This document shows positions 50,563 through 61,101 of a stretch of DNA of 64,000 bases, piece by piece (positions within the stretch are counted from its first letter, which is position 1; every line of letters begins with the position of its first letter). The notes beneath the pieces are model-generated. The model searched no databases, was not told the origin of the DNA, and saw only the letters and a list, made by a program, of their open reading frames with translations. The position numbers and the translations under genes were made by a program. This DNA comes from Pseudomonas fluorescens (lineage in GTDB: Bacteria > Pseudomonadota > Gammaproteobacteria > Pseudomonadales > Pseudomonadaceae), in the NCBI RefSeq assembly GCF_902498065.1, contig NZ_CABVIR010000005.1, positions 124,001 through 188,000 of the forward strand, given 5' to 3'.

Positions 50563-53193
50563 TCAAGCCAGACGCGAAAGCATTTCCTTGGCTTCGCTCT
50601 TCTGACCCGCATCACCCTCGGTCACAACCTCGTTGAGAATGTCGCGTGCGCCGTCGGCGTCGCCCATGTCGATGTAGGCCTGGGCCAGGTCGAGTTTGGT
50701 GGCGACTTCGTCGGTGCCGGAGAGAAAATCGAATTCCGGCTCATCAGCGGCGGAGGCCAATGCGTCTTCCGCAGTGAAGGTCGGCTCGCTGATGCTCTGG
50801 GACAGACGATCCAGCTCGGCGTTGACGTCATCCAGTTCAGCCGCGAAGGCGTCCGGAGCATCCATTTCATCGGCCAGTGACAGATCGAAATCCGCCGGCA
50901 ACTCCAGATCATCCAGCGCCACCTCAGGAACGACCGGCGCTTCAGCGGCAGGCAGATCCTTGACGTCGTCATCCAGGCTCAACAGGAAATCGTCTTCAGC
51001 GAGGGTCGCCGGCGACGCATCGCCACCGAGGTCCATGTCCAGATCGAAGTCCGACAGGTCGTCGAGGTTTTCCTTGATTTCAGTCTGTTGCTGCAACACC
51101 GACTCAAAGCTCAAGTCGTCATCCAGCGGGAATTCATCCAGCTCGGCCAAGGCCTCTGGCGAAGGCGTCGGCTCAGGTGCAACCACCGCGGGGGAGGCGT
51201 TTTCCAGATCATCCAGGCTCAGATCAAACGCGCTGTCGAAGTCGTCATCGGCCAGTGCCGGTGCCGGTGCCGGTGCTTCGGGCTCGTCCATCAACAGGTC
51301 CTTGACGTATTGGGCGTCCAGTTCGGCAGCGACGGCCGCAGCAGCCAGACCACCCGCCACGACGACCGCCATGGCCGGGAAGCGGCTTTTCAGTTCTTCG
51401 ACACGGGCGAAGTTTTCGCCGTTGGCCACGAGCTGACGCTCCTGGGCCACGAATGCATCGCGGTCGCCCTGCTGACCGTAGACTTCCATGAGTTTCAGAC
51501 GCAGGTCACTGCGCTGAGGTTCTTGCTTGATGCCGTCTTCCAGCAACGCAGCAGCCTGATTCAGGCGACCGGCGGCCATGTGCGACTGCGCCTTGGTCAG
51601 CACGTCGTCATCACGATCAGCAGCAGGTGCGACCAGTGGCGCGGCGATCGGTGGCGTGACCACCACTGGCGCAATGACCGGAGCCGGAGCGGGTGCCGGG
51701 GTCGGCGCTGGAGCAGGGGTCGGTGCAGTCGCGAGTTTGACACTCGGCGGCGGCACTTCCAGGCCTTCGAAGCTGCTTTCAGGCAAGTCCAGTTCAGCAG
51801 AGAACTCCTGCTCCTCGGACAAGGCACGGGCCATGCGCAGGTGTTTCTCGGCTTCTTGCTGAGCTTTGCGGCGACGGGCCAGCAACAGCAGCAACAGCAG
51901 CAGAACCACCGCCCCGCCGCCGACCAGCCCCAGCAGTACCGGATTGGTCAGCAGGTCGTTGAATTTCTGATCGTCGGACGCGGCAGGCGTCGGCTCGACA
52001 GGTGCTTCGACCGGGGCAGGCGCTGCCTCGGGGGCCGCCGCCACCGGGGCTGGCATTTCGGGCGCAGGGGGCGTCAATTCGGCCGAGATGACTGGCGCCG
52101 GGGCCGTCGCGACAGTCGCCGCCGGGGCACCTGCGGCGCCTTCAGCCTGCAACTTGGCCAGTTGATTGTTCTTCAGCTCGATCAGGCGCTGCAGCTTGTC
52201 CAGCTGACTTTGCAGATCGTTCATGCGGCTTTTCAGTTCAGCGTTGTCACGACGGCTCGTGTCGAGGCTTTCCTGGGTCACCGCCAGCTTGTTGCTCAAG
52301 GCCTTCGCATCACCGGCAGCACCTTTGCCACCGGCCTTGCCAGACTCGGCAGACACCAGGCTCAGATTGTCCTTGGCGGGGCGCACAGGGGCGCCTTCGC
52401 CACGAGCGCGTGTCGCGTCGAGTTGCTGCTGCCCCGTTCCAGGTTTCGCTACATAGCGACGACCCTGACGCCACGCAGTGTTCTGCGCGGCGACTTCAGC
52501 AATGGCTTTGGGTTGCGGCACGCTGGTGGCTTGCGCCTGATCCGGCAGGCGCAGCACCTGACCGGTTTTCAGCAGGTTGATGTTGCCGTTGATGAAGGCA
52601 TCCGGGTTCAACGCCTGGATGGCCAGCATGGTTTGCTGAACCGAGCCGCCATTACGCGCCTTCGCGGCGATTTCCCACAGGGTATCGCGCGGCGTGGTGG
52701 TGTATTGGGTCGGTTTGGAGGCGCCGGTCACCGGTGCAGTGACGGTCGGAGTCGGTGCCGGTTGCGCAGCCGCTTCAGCGGTTTGCGGCGAGAATTTGGA
52801 CGGATCGAGCAGCACGCTGTAATCGCGCAGCAGGCGACCGTTGGGCCACATCACCTGAACCAGGAATTTCACCATCGGTTCGGACAGCGGCTTGCTGGAG
52901 GTCACACGCAGGACGCTTTTGCCACTGGCGTTGAGCACCGGGGTGAAGCTCAGGTCATTCAGGAATGCCTGGCGGTCGACACCGGCCTTGGCGAAATCTT
53001 CGGGCGACGCCAGGCTCGGCACCACTTCGGCAGCGGTGAGCTCCTTGACGTCGAGCAATTCGATTTCCGCCACCAGCGGCTGGTTCAGCGACGACTTCAG
53101 GGTCAATTCCCCGAGCCCGAGCGCATGCGCCATACCGGAGGACAGCGCCGAGGCGGCCGCTATTGCTAACACCAGTTTGCGAACTTGAACCAT
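50563..53193 (-). CDS. fimV: FimV-family polar hub protein
   Basis: 876 residues. Signal peptide (about residues 1-25), an N-terminal FimV domain (LGLGELTLKSSLNQPLVAEI), a LysM domain at about 163-216 (YTTTPRDTLWEIAAKARNGG to GQVLRLP), a coiled coil at about 300-350, one membrane segment at about 419-440 and a long acidic cytoplasmic tail with TPR-like repeats ending in the conserved FimV C-terminal motif (KLDLAQAYIDMGDADGARDI, about residues 835-854). In Pseudomonas aeruginosa FimV anchors type IV pilus and chemosensory functions at the pole. The very acidic tail and Pro/Ala linkers are normal for the family. Confidence 0.95.
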   Translation of the reverse strand: MVQVRKLVLAIAAASALSSGMAHALGLGELTLKSSLNQPLVAEIELLDVKELTAAEVVPSLASPEDFAKAGVDRQAFLNDLSFTPVLNASGKSVLRVTSSKPLSEPMVKFLVQVMWPNGRLLRDYSVLLDPSKFSPQTAEAAAQPAPTPTVTAPVTGASKPTQYTTTPRDTLWEIAAKARNGGSVQQTMLAIQALNPDAFINGNINLLKTGQVLRLPDQAQATSVPQPKAIAEVAAQNTAWRQGRRYVAKPGTGQQQLDATRARGEGAPVRPAKDNLSLVSAESGKAGGKGAAGDAKALSNKLAVTQESLDTSRRDNAELKSRMNDLQSQLDKLQRLIELKNNQLAKLQAEGAAGAPAATVATAPAPVISAELTPPAPEMPAPVAAAPEAAPAPVEAPVEPTPAASDDQKFNDLLTNPVLLGLVGGGAVVLLLLLLLLARRRKAQQEAEKHLRMARALSEEQEFSAELDLPESSFEGLEVPPPSVKLATAPTPAPAPTPAPAPAPVIAPVVVTPPIAAPLVAPAADRDDDVLTKAQSHMAAGRLNQAAALLEDGIKQEPQRSDLRLKLMEVYGQQGDRDAFVAQERQLVANGENFARVEELKSRFPAMAVVVAGGLAAAAVAAELDAQYVKDLLMDEPEAPAPAPALADDDFDSAFDLSLDDLENASPAVVAPEPTPSPEALAELDEFPLDDDLSFESVLQQQTEIKENLDDLSDFDLDMDLGGDASPATLAEDDFLLSLDDDVKDLPAAEAPVVPEVALDDLELPADFDLSLADEMDAPDAFAAELDDVNAELDRLSQSISEPTFTAEDALASAADEPEFDFLSGTDEVATKLDLAQAYIDMGDADGARDILNEVVTEGDAGQKSEAKEMLSRLA

Positions 53194-53401
53194 AGCCTCA
53201 TCCTTTGTTTGAACATTCCTCGGCCAGCGAGAAGGTGTTGATAGTCGCTGCCGTAAGGCATTGCGCGCGGCGGCGAAGAGTCGTCGCGCGCGATCATTTC
53301 TTTCATGCCCCGGAAAGCCTCGCAGGGTGGCTTGCCTTCAGCAATCCGGCCGAGCATGACGCCCGGCCAGAATCATTCTGCAAATTGTTGCCAAGTATCT
53401 T

Positions 53402-54412
53402 TTACAGCAGGTCTTTTATCAACAATTCAGCCACCTGCACAGCATTGAGCGCCGCGCCTTTGCGTACGTTATCTGACGTCAGCCACAAATTAAGTTCAGA
53501 CGGGTCGTCGATTCCTGCGCGAACCCGACCGACGTAGACCACGTCCTGCCCTACCGCATCACCGACCGCAGTCGGGTAATCGCCGGCTTCCACCAGTTCG
53601 ACACCCGGAGCATCTTCGAGCGCCGCGTTGATTTTTACCAGGTCCACAGCGCTTGCAGACTGCAGGGTCAAGTTAAAGCTATCGCCAAAAAACACCGGGG
53701 CTTGAATACAAGTGACGGAAATCTTTAATAAAGGCAACGCCATGACCTGACGAAGTTCCCGCACTAGACGTTTTTCCAGCAGCGTATGGCCGTTCTCATC
53801 CGGCTTGCCGACTTGCGCCAGCAGGTTGAAGGCCATCTGCCGATCGAAAAAAGTCGGCTCCAGCGGACGCACGTTGAGCAGTTCGGCGGTTTGCCGGGCC
53901 AGTTCCGTAACGGCTTCGCGGCCCTGGGCAGAAACGGCCAGACTGGCGGTCACATTGACACGCTGCAGATCGAGCAAGCCGAGCAACGGTGCGAGCACCA
54001 CGGCCAACGTGGTGGCTGACGGACTTGGGCTGCTGACCTGGAAAGGCTTTTTCAGGCCGGCCAGAACCTGAGCATTGGCTTCCGGCACCACTTGCGGCGC
54101 CTGATTGGCCGGCAAGGCGCCGGACAGATCGATCAGCGAGCAACCGGCGGCGGTGGCGCGCGAGGCGAAACTCAAGGTCACCGCCGGACCTGCGGCAAAG
54201 AACACCAGCTGTACTTTGCTGAAGTCGAACTCATCGACTTCCCGCACCCGCACGTTCTTGCCGCGAAACGGCACCGAATGACCGGCGGACTCACTGCTGG
54301 CCAGCAAATGCAGATTGCCAACCGGAAAGTCGCGCTCTTCGAGAATCTGCACGAGCGTTTCGCCGACAGTACCGGTGGCGCCGATCACGGCAATATCAAA
54401 GGACTGGCTCAT
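53402..54412 (-). CDS. usg: USG-1: aspartate-semialdehyde dehydrogenase homologue lacking the catalytic Cys
   Basis: A 336-residue paralogue of Asd. The N-terminal NADP fold is kept (IAVIGATGTVGETLVQILEE), but the active-site segment reads VSSPSPSATTLAVVL, with Ser132 where Asd enzymes have the nucleophilic Cys. It therefore should not form the thioester intermediate. This matches the conserved USG-1 family of unknown function next to asd/fimV. It lies between asd and fimV on the same strand. Confidence 0.93.
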   Translation of the reverse strand: MSQSFDIAVIGATGTVGETLVQILEERDFPVGNLHLLASSESAGHSVPFRGKNVRVREVDEFDFSKVQLVFFAAGPAVTLSFASRATAAGCSLIDLSGALPANQAPQVVPEANAQVLAGLKKPFQVSSPSPSATTLAVVLAPLLGLLDLQRVNVTASLAVSAQGREAVTELARQTAELLNVRPLEPTFFDRQMAFNLLAQVGKPDENGHTLLEKRLVRELRQVMALPLLKISVTCIQAPVFFGDSFNLTLQSASAVDLVKINAALEDAPGVELVEAGDYPTAVGDAVGQDVVYVGRVRAGIDDPSELNLWLTSDNVRKGAALNAVQVAELLIKDLL

Positions 54413-54497
54413 GGTTCTACCTCTGGCGAAACGGGGGGAGCGGCACTTTACCGGGTGGTGGGCATGCAGGCAATTATGTGGCGCCTATACCGGCCTC

Positions 54498-54590
54498 ATC
54501 GCGGGCAAGCCCGCCCCCACATGGTTTGTGTCGTGCCAAAATTCGGGAGCAACACAAAACCTGTGGGAGCGGGCTTGCCCGGGATGGCGG
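54498..54590. repeat. Inverted pair of REP elements
   Basis: GCGGGCAAGCCCGCCCCCAC (54501-54520) and, in opposite orientation, GTGGGAGCGGGCTTGCCCGG (54563-54582) form a REP pair between asd and usg. Such pairs fold into long mRNA hairpins. Confidence 0.8.
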
Positions 54591-54626
54591 CAGCCCAGAC
54601 ACCCAACAATCCTCAGACTGTTGCGC

Positions 54627-54660
54627 ATAAAAAACCCGCGCCCCTTTCAAGGCACGGGTT
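54627..54660 (-). terminator. Terminator after asd
   Basis: On the minus strand AACCCGTGCC and GGCGCGGGTT pair (one mismatch) around an eight-base loop and run into TTTTTTATG. Confidence 0.85.
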
Positions 54661-54679
54661 CTTTCATTGCTTCAATCGA

Positions 54680-55792
54680 TCAACGCTCAAGCAGAATCCG
54701 CAGCATGCGACGCAGCGGTTCGGCCGCGCCCCACAACAGCTGGTCGCCGACGGTGAACGCGCCGACGAACTGCGACCCCATGTTCAGCTTGCGCAGACGG
54801 CCAACCGGAACATTCAGGGTGCCGGTAACCTTGGTCGGGCTCAGCTCCTGCATGCTGATTTCGCGGTTGTTCGGCACCAGTTTGACCCAAGGGTTGTGCT
54901 GGCTGATCAGCCCTTCGATGTCGGCGATCGGCACATCTTTGTTCAGCTTGATGGTCAGCGCCTGGCTGTGGCAGCGCATGGCGCCGATGCGCACACAGAT
55001 GCCATCGACCGGGATCGGGCTCTTGAAGCGACCGAGGATCTTGTTGGTCTCGGCCTGGGCTTTCCACTCTTCGCGGCTCTGACCGTTCGGCAGTTCCTTG
55101 TCGATCCACGGGATCAGGCTGCCGGCCAGCGGTACGCCGAAGTGTTCGGTCGGGTACGCGTCGCTGCGCATGGCTTCGGCCACACGACGATCGATGTCGA
55201 GGATCGCACTGGCCGGGTCGGCCAGTTGATCAGCAACAGCGGCGTGGGTTACGCCCATTTGTTTGATCAGTTCACGCATGTGCTGCGCGCCGCCACCGGA
55301 GGCCGCCTGATAAGTCATGGCGCTCATCCACTCGACCAGACCGGCCTCGAACAGACCACCCAGGCCCATCAGCATCAGGCTGACGGTGCAGTTGCCGCCG
55401 ATGTAGTTCTTGGTGCCCGCGTCGAGCTGCTGGTCGATGACCTTGCGGTTGACCGGGTCAAGCACGATCACCGCATCATCCTGCATGCGCAGGCTGGAAG
55501 CAGCGTCGATCCAGTAACCCTGCCAGCCGGCTTCGCGCAGCTTCGGGAAGACTTCGCTGGTGTAGTCGCCACCCTGGCAGGTCAGAATCACGTCGAGGGT
55601 TTTCAGCTCTTCAATGCTGTAAGCGTCCTTGAGCGGAGCAATGTCCTTGCCCACGGACGGGCCTTGGCCACCGACATTCGAAGTGGTGAAAAACACCGGC
55701 TCGATAAGATCGAAATCCTGCTCTTCCAGCATCCGCTGCATGAGCACGGAACCGACCATACCGCGCCAACCGATCAGACCTACACGTTTCAT
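54680..55792 (-). CDS. asd: Aspartate-semialdehyde dehydrogenase
   Basis: 370 residues; reduces aspartyl phosphate to the semialdehyde for lysine, threonine and methionine. The start MKRVGLIGWRGMVGSVLMQR carries the NADP motif; the nucleophile is Cys135 in GGNCTVSLM and the His-containing region SGGGAQHMRELIKQMG follows. MRCHSQALTIKL near the C-terminus supplies another conserved His. Normal gamma-proteobacterial type, upstream of the non-catalytic homologue. Confidence 0.97.
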   Translation of the reverse strand: MKRVGLIGWRGMVGSVLMQRMLEEQDFDLIEPVFFTTSNVGGQGPSVGKDIAPLKDAYSIEELKTLDVILTCQGGDYTSEVFPKLREAGWQGYWIDAASSLRMQDDAVIVLDPVNRKVIDQQLDAGTKNYIGGNCTVSLMLMGLGGLFEAGLVEWMSAMTYQAASGGGAQHMRELIKQMGVTHAAVADQLADPASAILDIDRRVAEAMRSDAYPTEHFGVPLAGSLIPWIDKELPNGQSREEWKAQAETNKILGRFKSPIPVDGICVRIGAMRCHSQALTIKLNKDVPIADIEGLISQHNPWVKLVPNNREISMQELSPTKVTGTLNVPVGRLRKLNMGSQFVGAFTVGDQLLWGAAEPLRRMLRILLER

Positions 55793-55860
55793 CGCAACTA
55801 CACCTTCTTGAAAAGTGGGCCGCTGCTTTCGAAGTGGAAAGTGGCAGCGGGCCCGAGAGA

Positions 55861-56943
<1,083 letters not shown>

Positions 56944-57022
56944 GCGTTCCTCATGTCATCAGTCGGTGCGCCCTTGGGCACCCCCGGAAAAATTCTATTG
57001 CTCGGCGCTTATGGTTCCGAGC

Positions 57023-57787
57023 TTATCGTTCAGCCATCAGCACCAGCACATCGGTACTGAACGAACCATCGGCTTCAATCTCAAAATATTCGCGTACTTC
57101 GTTGCCCATCGATTGCTGCAATTCGAGGATCGCGGCGCGCATCACCTGCGGTGTGCGCATGCGCTCGACCCAGCTGTTGTACTCCAGACGCAGGCGTTGA
57201 CGCGTGGTGCTGCGCGTGTGCAGCCCCGCCTCACTGACCTGACGCAACCACTCGCCGGCGGAATAATCGCGCACATGGCTGGTGTCGCGCAGCACTTCGA
57301 CGCTTTGCAGGTAAGTGTCGAACAACGGGCTGCCCGGTGACAACACGTCGACGAACGCCGCCACGCCGCCCGGCTTCAGCACCCGACGCACTTCGCGCAG
57401 GGCCAAGCCGAGATCGCTCCAATGGTGCGCCGAATAACGGCTGAACACGAAGTCGAATTCGCCATCGGCGAACGGCAGGCGTTCGGCGGCACCGAGGACC
57501 GTGGTCACATTACTCAAACCCCGATCAACGGCTGCGGCGGCGACCACGTCGAGCATCTGCTGCGACAAGTCGTACGCCACCACTTCCTTGACCAGCGACG
57601 CCACATGAAAACTCACGTGACCGGCGCCGCAACCGAGGTCCAGCACCCGGGCATCGCCCTGCCCGGCCAGCTCAGCCTGTAGCAGCGCAAATTCGGTGCC
57701 TTGAGCATGGACAGCGCTGCTCAGGTAGGCCGAGGCTTGTTCGCCGAATTGCTTTTGTACGACTTGGCTGTGGGCGGTGCTGGTCAT
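57023..57787 (-). CDS. Class I SAM-dependent methyltransferase
   Basis: A 254-residue protein. The SAM motif is VLDLGCGAGHVSFHVASLVK (about residues 48-67), with the acidic loop VVAYDLSQQMLDVV and motif II DFVFSRYSAHHWSDLGLALR, typical of UbiE/BioC-like enzymes. The substrate is unknown. It sits between leuD and leuB in Pseudomonas and a link to leucine synthesis is not established. ATG after a GGACATCACG weak site. Confidence 0.88.
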   Translation of the reverse strand: MTSTAHSQVVQKQFGEQASAYLSSAVHAQGTEFALLQAELAGQGDARVLDLGCGAGHVSFHVASLVKEVVAYDLSQQMLDVVAAAAVDRGLSNVTTVLGAAERLPFADGEFDFVFSRYSAHHWSDLGLALREVRRVLKPGGVAAFVDVLSPGSPLFDTYLQSVEVLRDTSHVRDYSAGEWLRQVSEAGLHTRSTTRQRLRLEYNSWVERMRTPQVMRAAILELQQSMGNEVREYFEIEADGSFSTDVLVLMAER

Positions 57788-57825
57788 CGTGATGTCCTGA
57801 TATTTGTGTTGTCTGGGCTGCCGTT

Positions 57826-57902
57826 ATCGCGAGCAGGCTCGCTCCCACAGGGGTTTTGTGTACGCCGCAAATCCACTGTGGGAGCGAGCCTGCTCGCGAT
57901 GA
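57826..57902. repeat. Inverted pair of REP elements
   Basis: CGCGAGCAGGCTCGCTCCCAC (57828-57848) and its inverted partner GTGGGAGCGAGCCTGCTCGCG (57878-57898) face each other across 29 bases between leuD and the methyltransferase gene. The arms are complementary over 21 bases. Confidence 0.85.
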
Positions 57903-57924
57903 GGCCGGCACTACCTACCGAGAA

Positions 57925-58569
57925 TCAAACGTCGCGAAACAACCACGGCTGGCTCGCCCGGTGCTTGCTTTCAAACGATGCGATCGCCTCGTGATCCATC
58001 AATGTCAGACCAATATCGTCGAGGCCATTGACCAGGCAATGCTTGCGGAACTCGTCCAATTCAAAGCTATAAGTCTTGCCGTCCGGCCGGGTCACGGTCT
58101 GGGCTTGCAGGTCGACCGTCAACTGGTAACCCGGATTGGCTTCAACCTGCTGGAACAGCTCATCCACTTCAGCGTCGCTCAAGATGATCGGCAGCAAGCC
58201 GTTCTTGAAGCTGTTGTTGTAGAAGATGTCGGCATAGCTCGGCGCAATGATGCTGCGGAAACCGTACTCTTCCAGCGCCCAGGGCGCGTGCTCGCGGCTG
58301 GAGCCGCAACCGAAGTTCTCGCGGGCCAACAATACGCTGGCGCCCTGATAGCGCTCGGCGTTGAGGACGAAATCCTTGTTCAGCGGACGCTTGGAGTTGT
58401 CCTGGTAGGCATAGCCCACGTCCAGGTAGCGCCATTCGTCAAACAGGTTCGGGCCAAAACCGGTGCGCTTGATCGACTTCAAGAACTGCTTCGGAATGAT
58501 CTGGTCGGTGTCGACGTTGGCACGATCCAATGGCGCGACCAGGCCGGTGTGTTGGGTAAAAGCTCTCAT
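57925..58569 (-). CDS. leuD: 3-isopropylmalate dehydratase small subunit
   Basis: 214 residues. The hallmark GCGSSREHAPWALEEYGFRS is at about residues 76-95, with ERYQGASVLLARENF before it. The start MRAFTQHTGLVAPLDRANVD is conserved. It forms the isomerase with LeuC and begins ten bases after the leuC stop. Confidence 0.98.
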   Translation of the reverse strand: MRAFTQHTGLVAPLDRANVDTDQIIPKQFLKSIKRTGFGPNLFDEWRYLDVGYAYQDNSKRPLNKDFVLNAERYQGASVLLARENFGCGSSREHAPWALEEYGFRSIIAPSYADIFYNNSFKNGLLPIILSDAEVDELFQQVEANPGYQLTVDLQAQTVTRPDGKTYSFELDEFRKHCLVNGLDDIGLTLMDHEAIASFESKHRASQPWLFRDV

Positions 58570-58579
58570 GTGCGGTTCC

Positions 58580-59998
58580 TCAGATCAGTTCGCGAACGTC
58601 GATGAAACGACCGTTGACGGCAGCCGCCGCGGCCATGGCCGGGCTGACCAGGTGCGTACGGCCACCGGCGCCCTGACGCCCTTCGAAGTTGCGGTTGGAG
58701 GTCGATGCGCAGTGTTCACCCGACTCCAAACGGTCCGGGTTCATCGCCAGGCACATCGAGCAACCCGGCTCACGCCACTCGAAACCGGCTTCGAGGAAAA
58801 TCTTGTCCAGTCCTTCGGCCTCGGCTTGCGCCTTCACCAGGCCCGAGCCCGGCACCACGATGGCTTGTTTGATGGTCGAAGCCACTTTGCGACCCTTGGC
58901 GATCACTGCCGCAGCGCGCAGATCTTCGATCCGCGAGTTGGTGCAGGAGCCAATGAATACGCGGTCCAGCTGAATGTCGGTGATCGCCTGATTGGCGGTC
59001 AAACCCATGTACTTCAAGGCGCGTTCGATGGAACCGCGTTTGACCAGATCCATTTCCTTCGCCGGGTCCGGCACGTTCTGATCGACTGCCAAAACCATCT
59101 CGGGCGAAGTGCCCCAGCTGACTTGCGGTTTGATCTGGGTCGCGTCGAGTTCAACGATGGTGTCGAACTTCGCATCCTTGTCAGACACCAGATCTTTCCA
59201 CGCTTCGACCGCCAGATCCCATTCCGCGCCTTTCGGGGCAAATGGACGGCCTTTCACGTACGCCACGGTTTTTTCATCCGCCGCTACCAGACCTACGCGA
59301 GCGCCGGCCTCGATGGACATGTTGCAGATGGTCATGCGGCCTTCGATAGACAAATCGCGAATGGCGCTGCCTGCAAACTCGATGGCGTGACCATTACCGC
59401 CGGCGGTGCCAATCTTGCCGATGACCGCAAGCACGATGTCCTTGGCCGTTACGCCGAACGGCAATTTGCCTTCGACCGACACCAACATATTCTTCATTTT
59501 CTTGGCGACCAGGCACTGCGTGGCGAACACGTGTTCGACCTCGGAAGTGCCGATGCCGTGGGCCAGGGCGCCGAACGCGCCGTGGGTCGAGGTATGCGAG
59601 TCGCCGCAGACCACGGTCATGCCCGGCAAGGTGGCACCCTGCTCCGGACCGATCACGTGAACGATACCCTGACGCACGTCATTCATTTTGAATTCGGTGA
59701 TGCCATATTCGTCGCAGTAGTCATCGAGGGTCTGAACCTGCAAACGCGAAACCTGATCGGTAATCGCTTCGATGCCGCCCTTGCGATCCGGAGTGGTCGG
59801 TACGTTGTGGTCCGGCGTGGCAATGATCGAGTCGACGCGCCAAGGCTTGCGCCCGGCCAGACGCAGGCCTTCGAAAGCTTGGGGCGAAGTCACTTCATGG
59901 ATGATGTGGCGGTCGATATAGATCAGCGACGACCCATCGTCGCGCCGTTTCACTTCATGGGAATCCCAAAGCTTGTCGTAAAGCGTTTTGCCGGCCAT
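58580..59998 (-). CDS. leuC: 3-isopropylmalate dehydratase large subunit
   Basis: 472 residues; 4Fe-4S aconitase-family enzyme. Cluster cysteines lie in FIGSCTNSRIEDLRAA (about residue 347) and in REPGCSMCLAMNPDRL (about 407 and 410). VVCGDSHTSTHGAFGALAHG is another signature. The start MAGKTLYDKLWDSHEV is preceded by a ribosome site; the divergent LysR gene begins 146 bases away. Confidence 0.98.
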   Translation of the reverse strand: MAGKTLYDKLWDSHEVKRRDDGSSLIYIDRHIIHEVTSPQAFEGLRLAGRKPWRVDSIIATPDHNVPTTPDRKGGIEAITDQVSRLQVQTLDDYCDEYGITEFKMNDVRQGIVHVIGPEQGATLPGMTVVCGDSHTSTHGAFGALAHGIGTSEVEHVFATQCLVAKKMKNMLVSVEGKLPFGVTAKDIVLAVIGKIGTAGGNGHAIEFAGSAIRDLSIEGRMTICNMSIEAGARVGLVAADEKTVAYVKGRPFAPKGAEWDLAVEAWKDLVSDKDAKFDTIVELDATQIKPQVSWGTSPEMVLAVDQNVPDPAKEMDLVKRGSIERALKYMGLTANQAITDIQLDRVFIGSCTNSRIEDLRAAAVIAKGRKVASTIKQAIVVPGSGLVKAQAEAEGLDKIFLEAGFEWREPGCSMCLAMNPDRLESGEHCASTSNRNFEGRQGAGGRTHLVSPAMAAAAAVNGRFIDVRELI

Positions 59999-60144
59999 CA
60001 GACGGTCCTCATCAGCTTGTTTCTATGCCCCGGGCTTTGAACAATTCAATAGCCCTTTGGCTTGTGAGGTCGATCCTAGGGCGTTACATTAAATAACTCA
60101 AATTCATATTTTTTATGCTTTGGATAACTAACTGGAATACGAAG

Positions 60145-61035
60145 ATGGATCTGGCCAACCTGAACGCCTTTATTGCCATTGCCGAGACCGGAAGCTTCTC
60201 CGGCGCCGGCGAACGGCTGCACCTGACGCAACCGGCGATCAGCAAACGGATTGCCGGGCTGGAGCAGCAATTGAAGGTGCGGTTGTTTGATCGACTTGGC
60301 CGTGAAGTCGGCCTGACCGAAGCCGGACGCGCCCTGCTGCCACGGGCCTATCAGATTCTGAACGTGCTGGACGACACCCGCCGCGCCCTGACCAACCTGA
60401 CCGGCGAAGTGACCGGTCGCCTGACCCTGGCCACCAGTCACCACATCGGCCTGCACCGTTTGCCGCCCTTGTTAAGAGAGTTCACCCGCCGCTACCCACA
60501 AGTCGCGCTGGATATTCAGTTCCTCGATTCGGAAGTGGCCTACGAAGAAATCCTCCATGGCCGCGCCGAACTGGCCGTCATCACCCTGGCGCCGGAACCC
60601 CACGCGCTGGTCAAGGCCACGCCGGTGTGGGACGACCCGCTCGATTTCGTGGTCGCCCCGGAGCATTCACTGATCAGCAATGGCGCGGTCAGCCTCGCGG
60701 ACATCGCCCTGCACCCGGCGGTGTTCCCCGGCGGCAACACCTTTACTCACCATATCGTCCAGCGTCTGTTCGAAGCGCAAGGTTTGACGCCGAACATCGC
60801 GATGAGCACGAATTATCTGGAAACCATAAAGATGATGGTGTCGATCGGCCTGGCATGGAGCGTGTTGCCACGCACAATGCTTGACGATCAGGTTGCGCGA
60901 ATACCCTTGCCGGGCATACAACTGACTCGCCAGCTAGGCTATATCTTGCACACCGAACGGACGCTGTCGAACGCAGCACGGGCTTTTATGGCCTTGCTGG
61001 ATGCACAACTCGATCTGCCAGGGACTCAAGGCTAA
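60145..61035 (+). CDS. LysR-family regulator divergent from leuC
   Basis: 296 residues. The helix-turn-helix MDLANLNAFIAIAETGSFSG and LTQPAISKRIAGLEQQLKV is complete; the effector domain begins near residue 90 (GRLTLATSHHIGLHRLPPLL). MDLAN is chosen over an upstream ATG at 60115 because the LysR family starts there. Being divergent from leuC with 146 bases between, it likely controls leuCD (as the analogous regulator does in other Pseudomonas), with a leucine-pathway intermediate as inducer (inference). Confidence 0.93.
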   Translation: MDLANLNAFIAIAETGSFSGAGERLHLTQPAISKRIAGLEQQLKVRLFDRLGREVGLTEAGRALLPRAYQILNVLDDTRRALTNLTGEVTGRLTLATSHHIGLHRLPPLLREFTRRYPQVALDIQFLDSEVAYEEILHGRAELAVITLAPEPHALVKATPVWDDPLDFVVAPEHSLISNGAVSLADIALHPAVFPGGNTFTHHIVQRLFEAQGLTPNIAMSTNYLETIKMMVSIGLAWSVLPRTMLDDQVARIPLPGIQLTRQLGYILHTERTLSNAARAFMALLDAQLDLPGTQG

Positions 61036-61101
61036 CTTGTGCTACTCCTATAGAGCCGCGAACTCCTGTGCCTAACGCCCAATTCAGCCCAAGGCCTGCC
61101 A

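Noticed and set aside
51088..53169. A 693-codon open frame opposite fimV
   Set aside because: It is His/Arg/Gln-rich shadow sequence of the Pro/Ala- and acidic-rich FimV gene.
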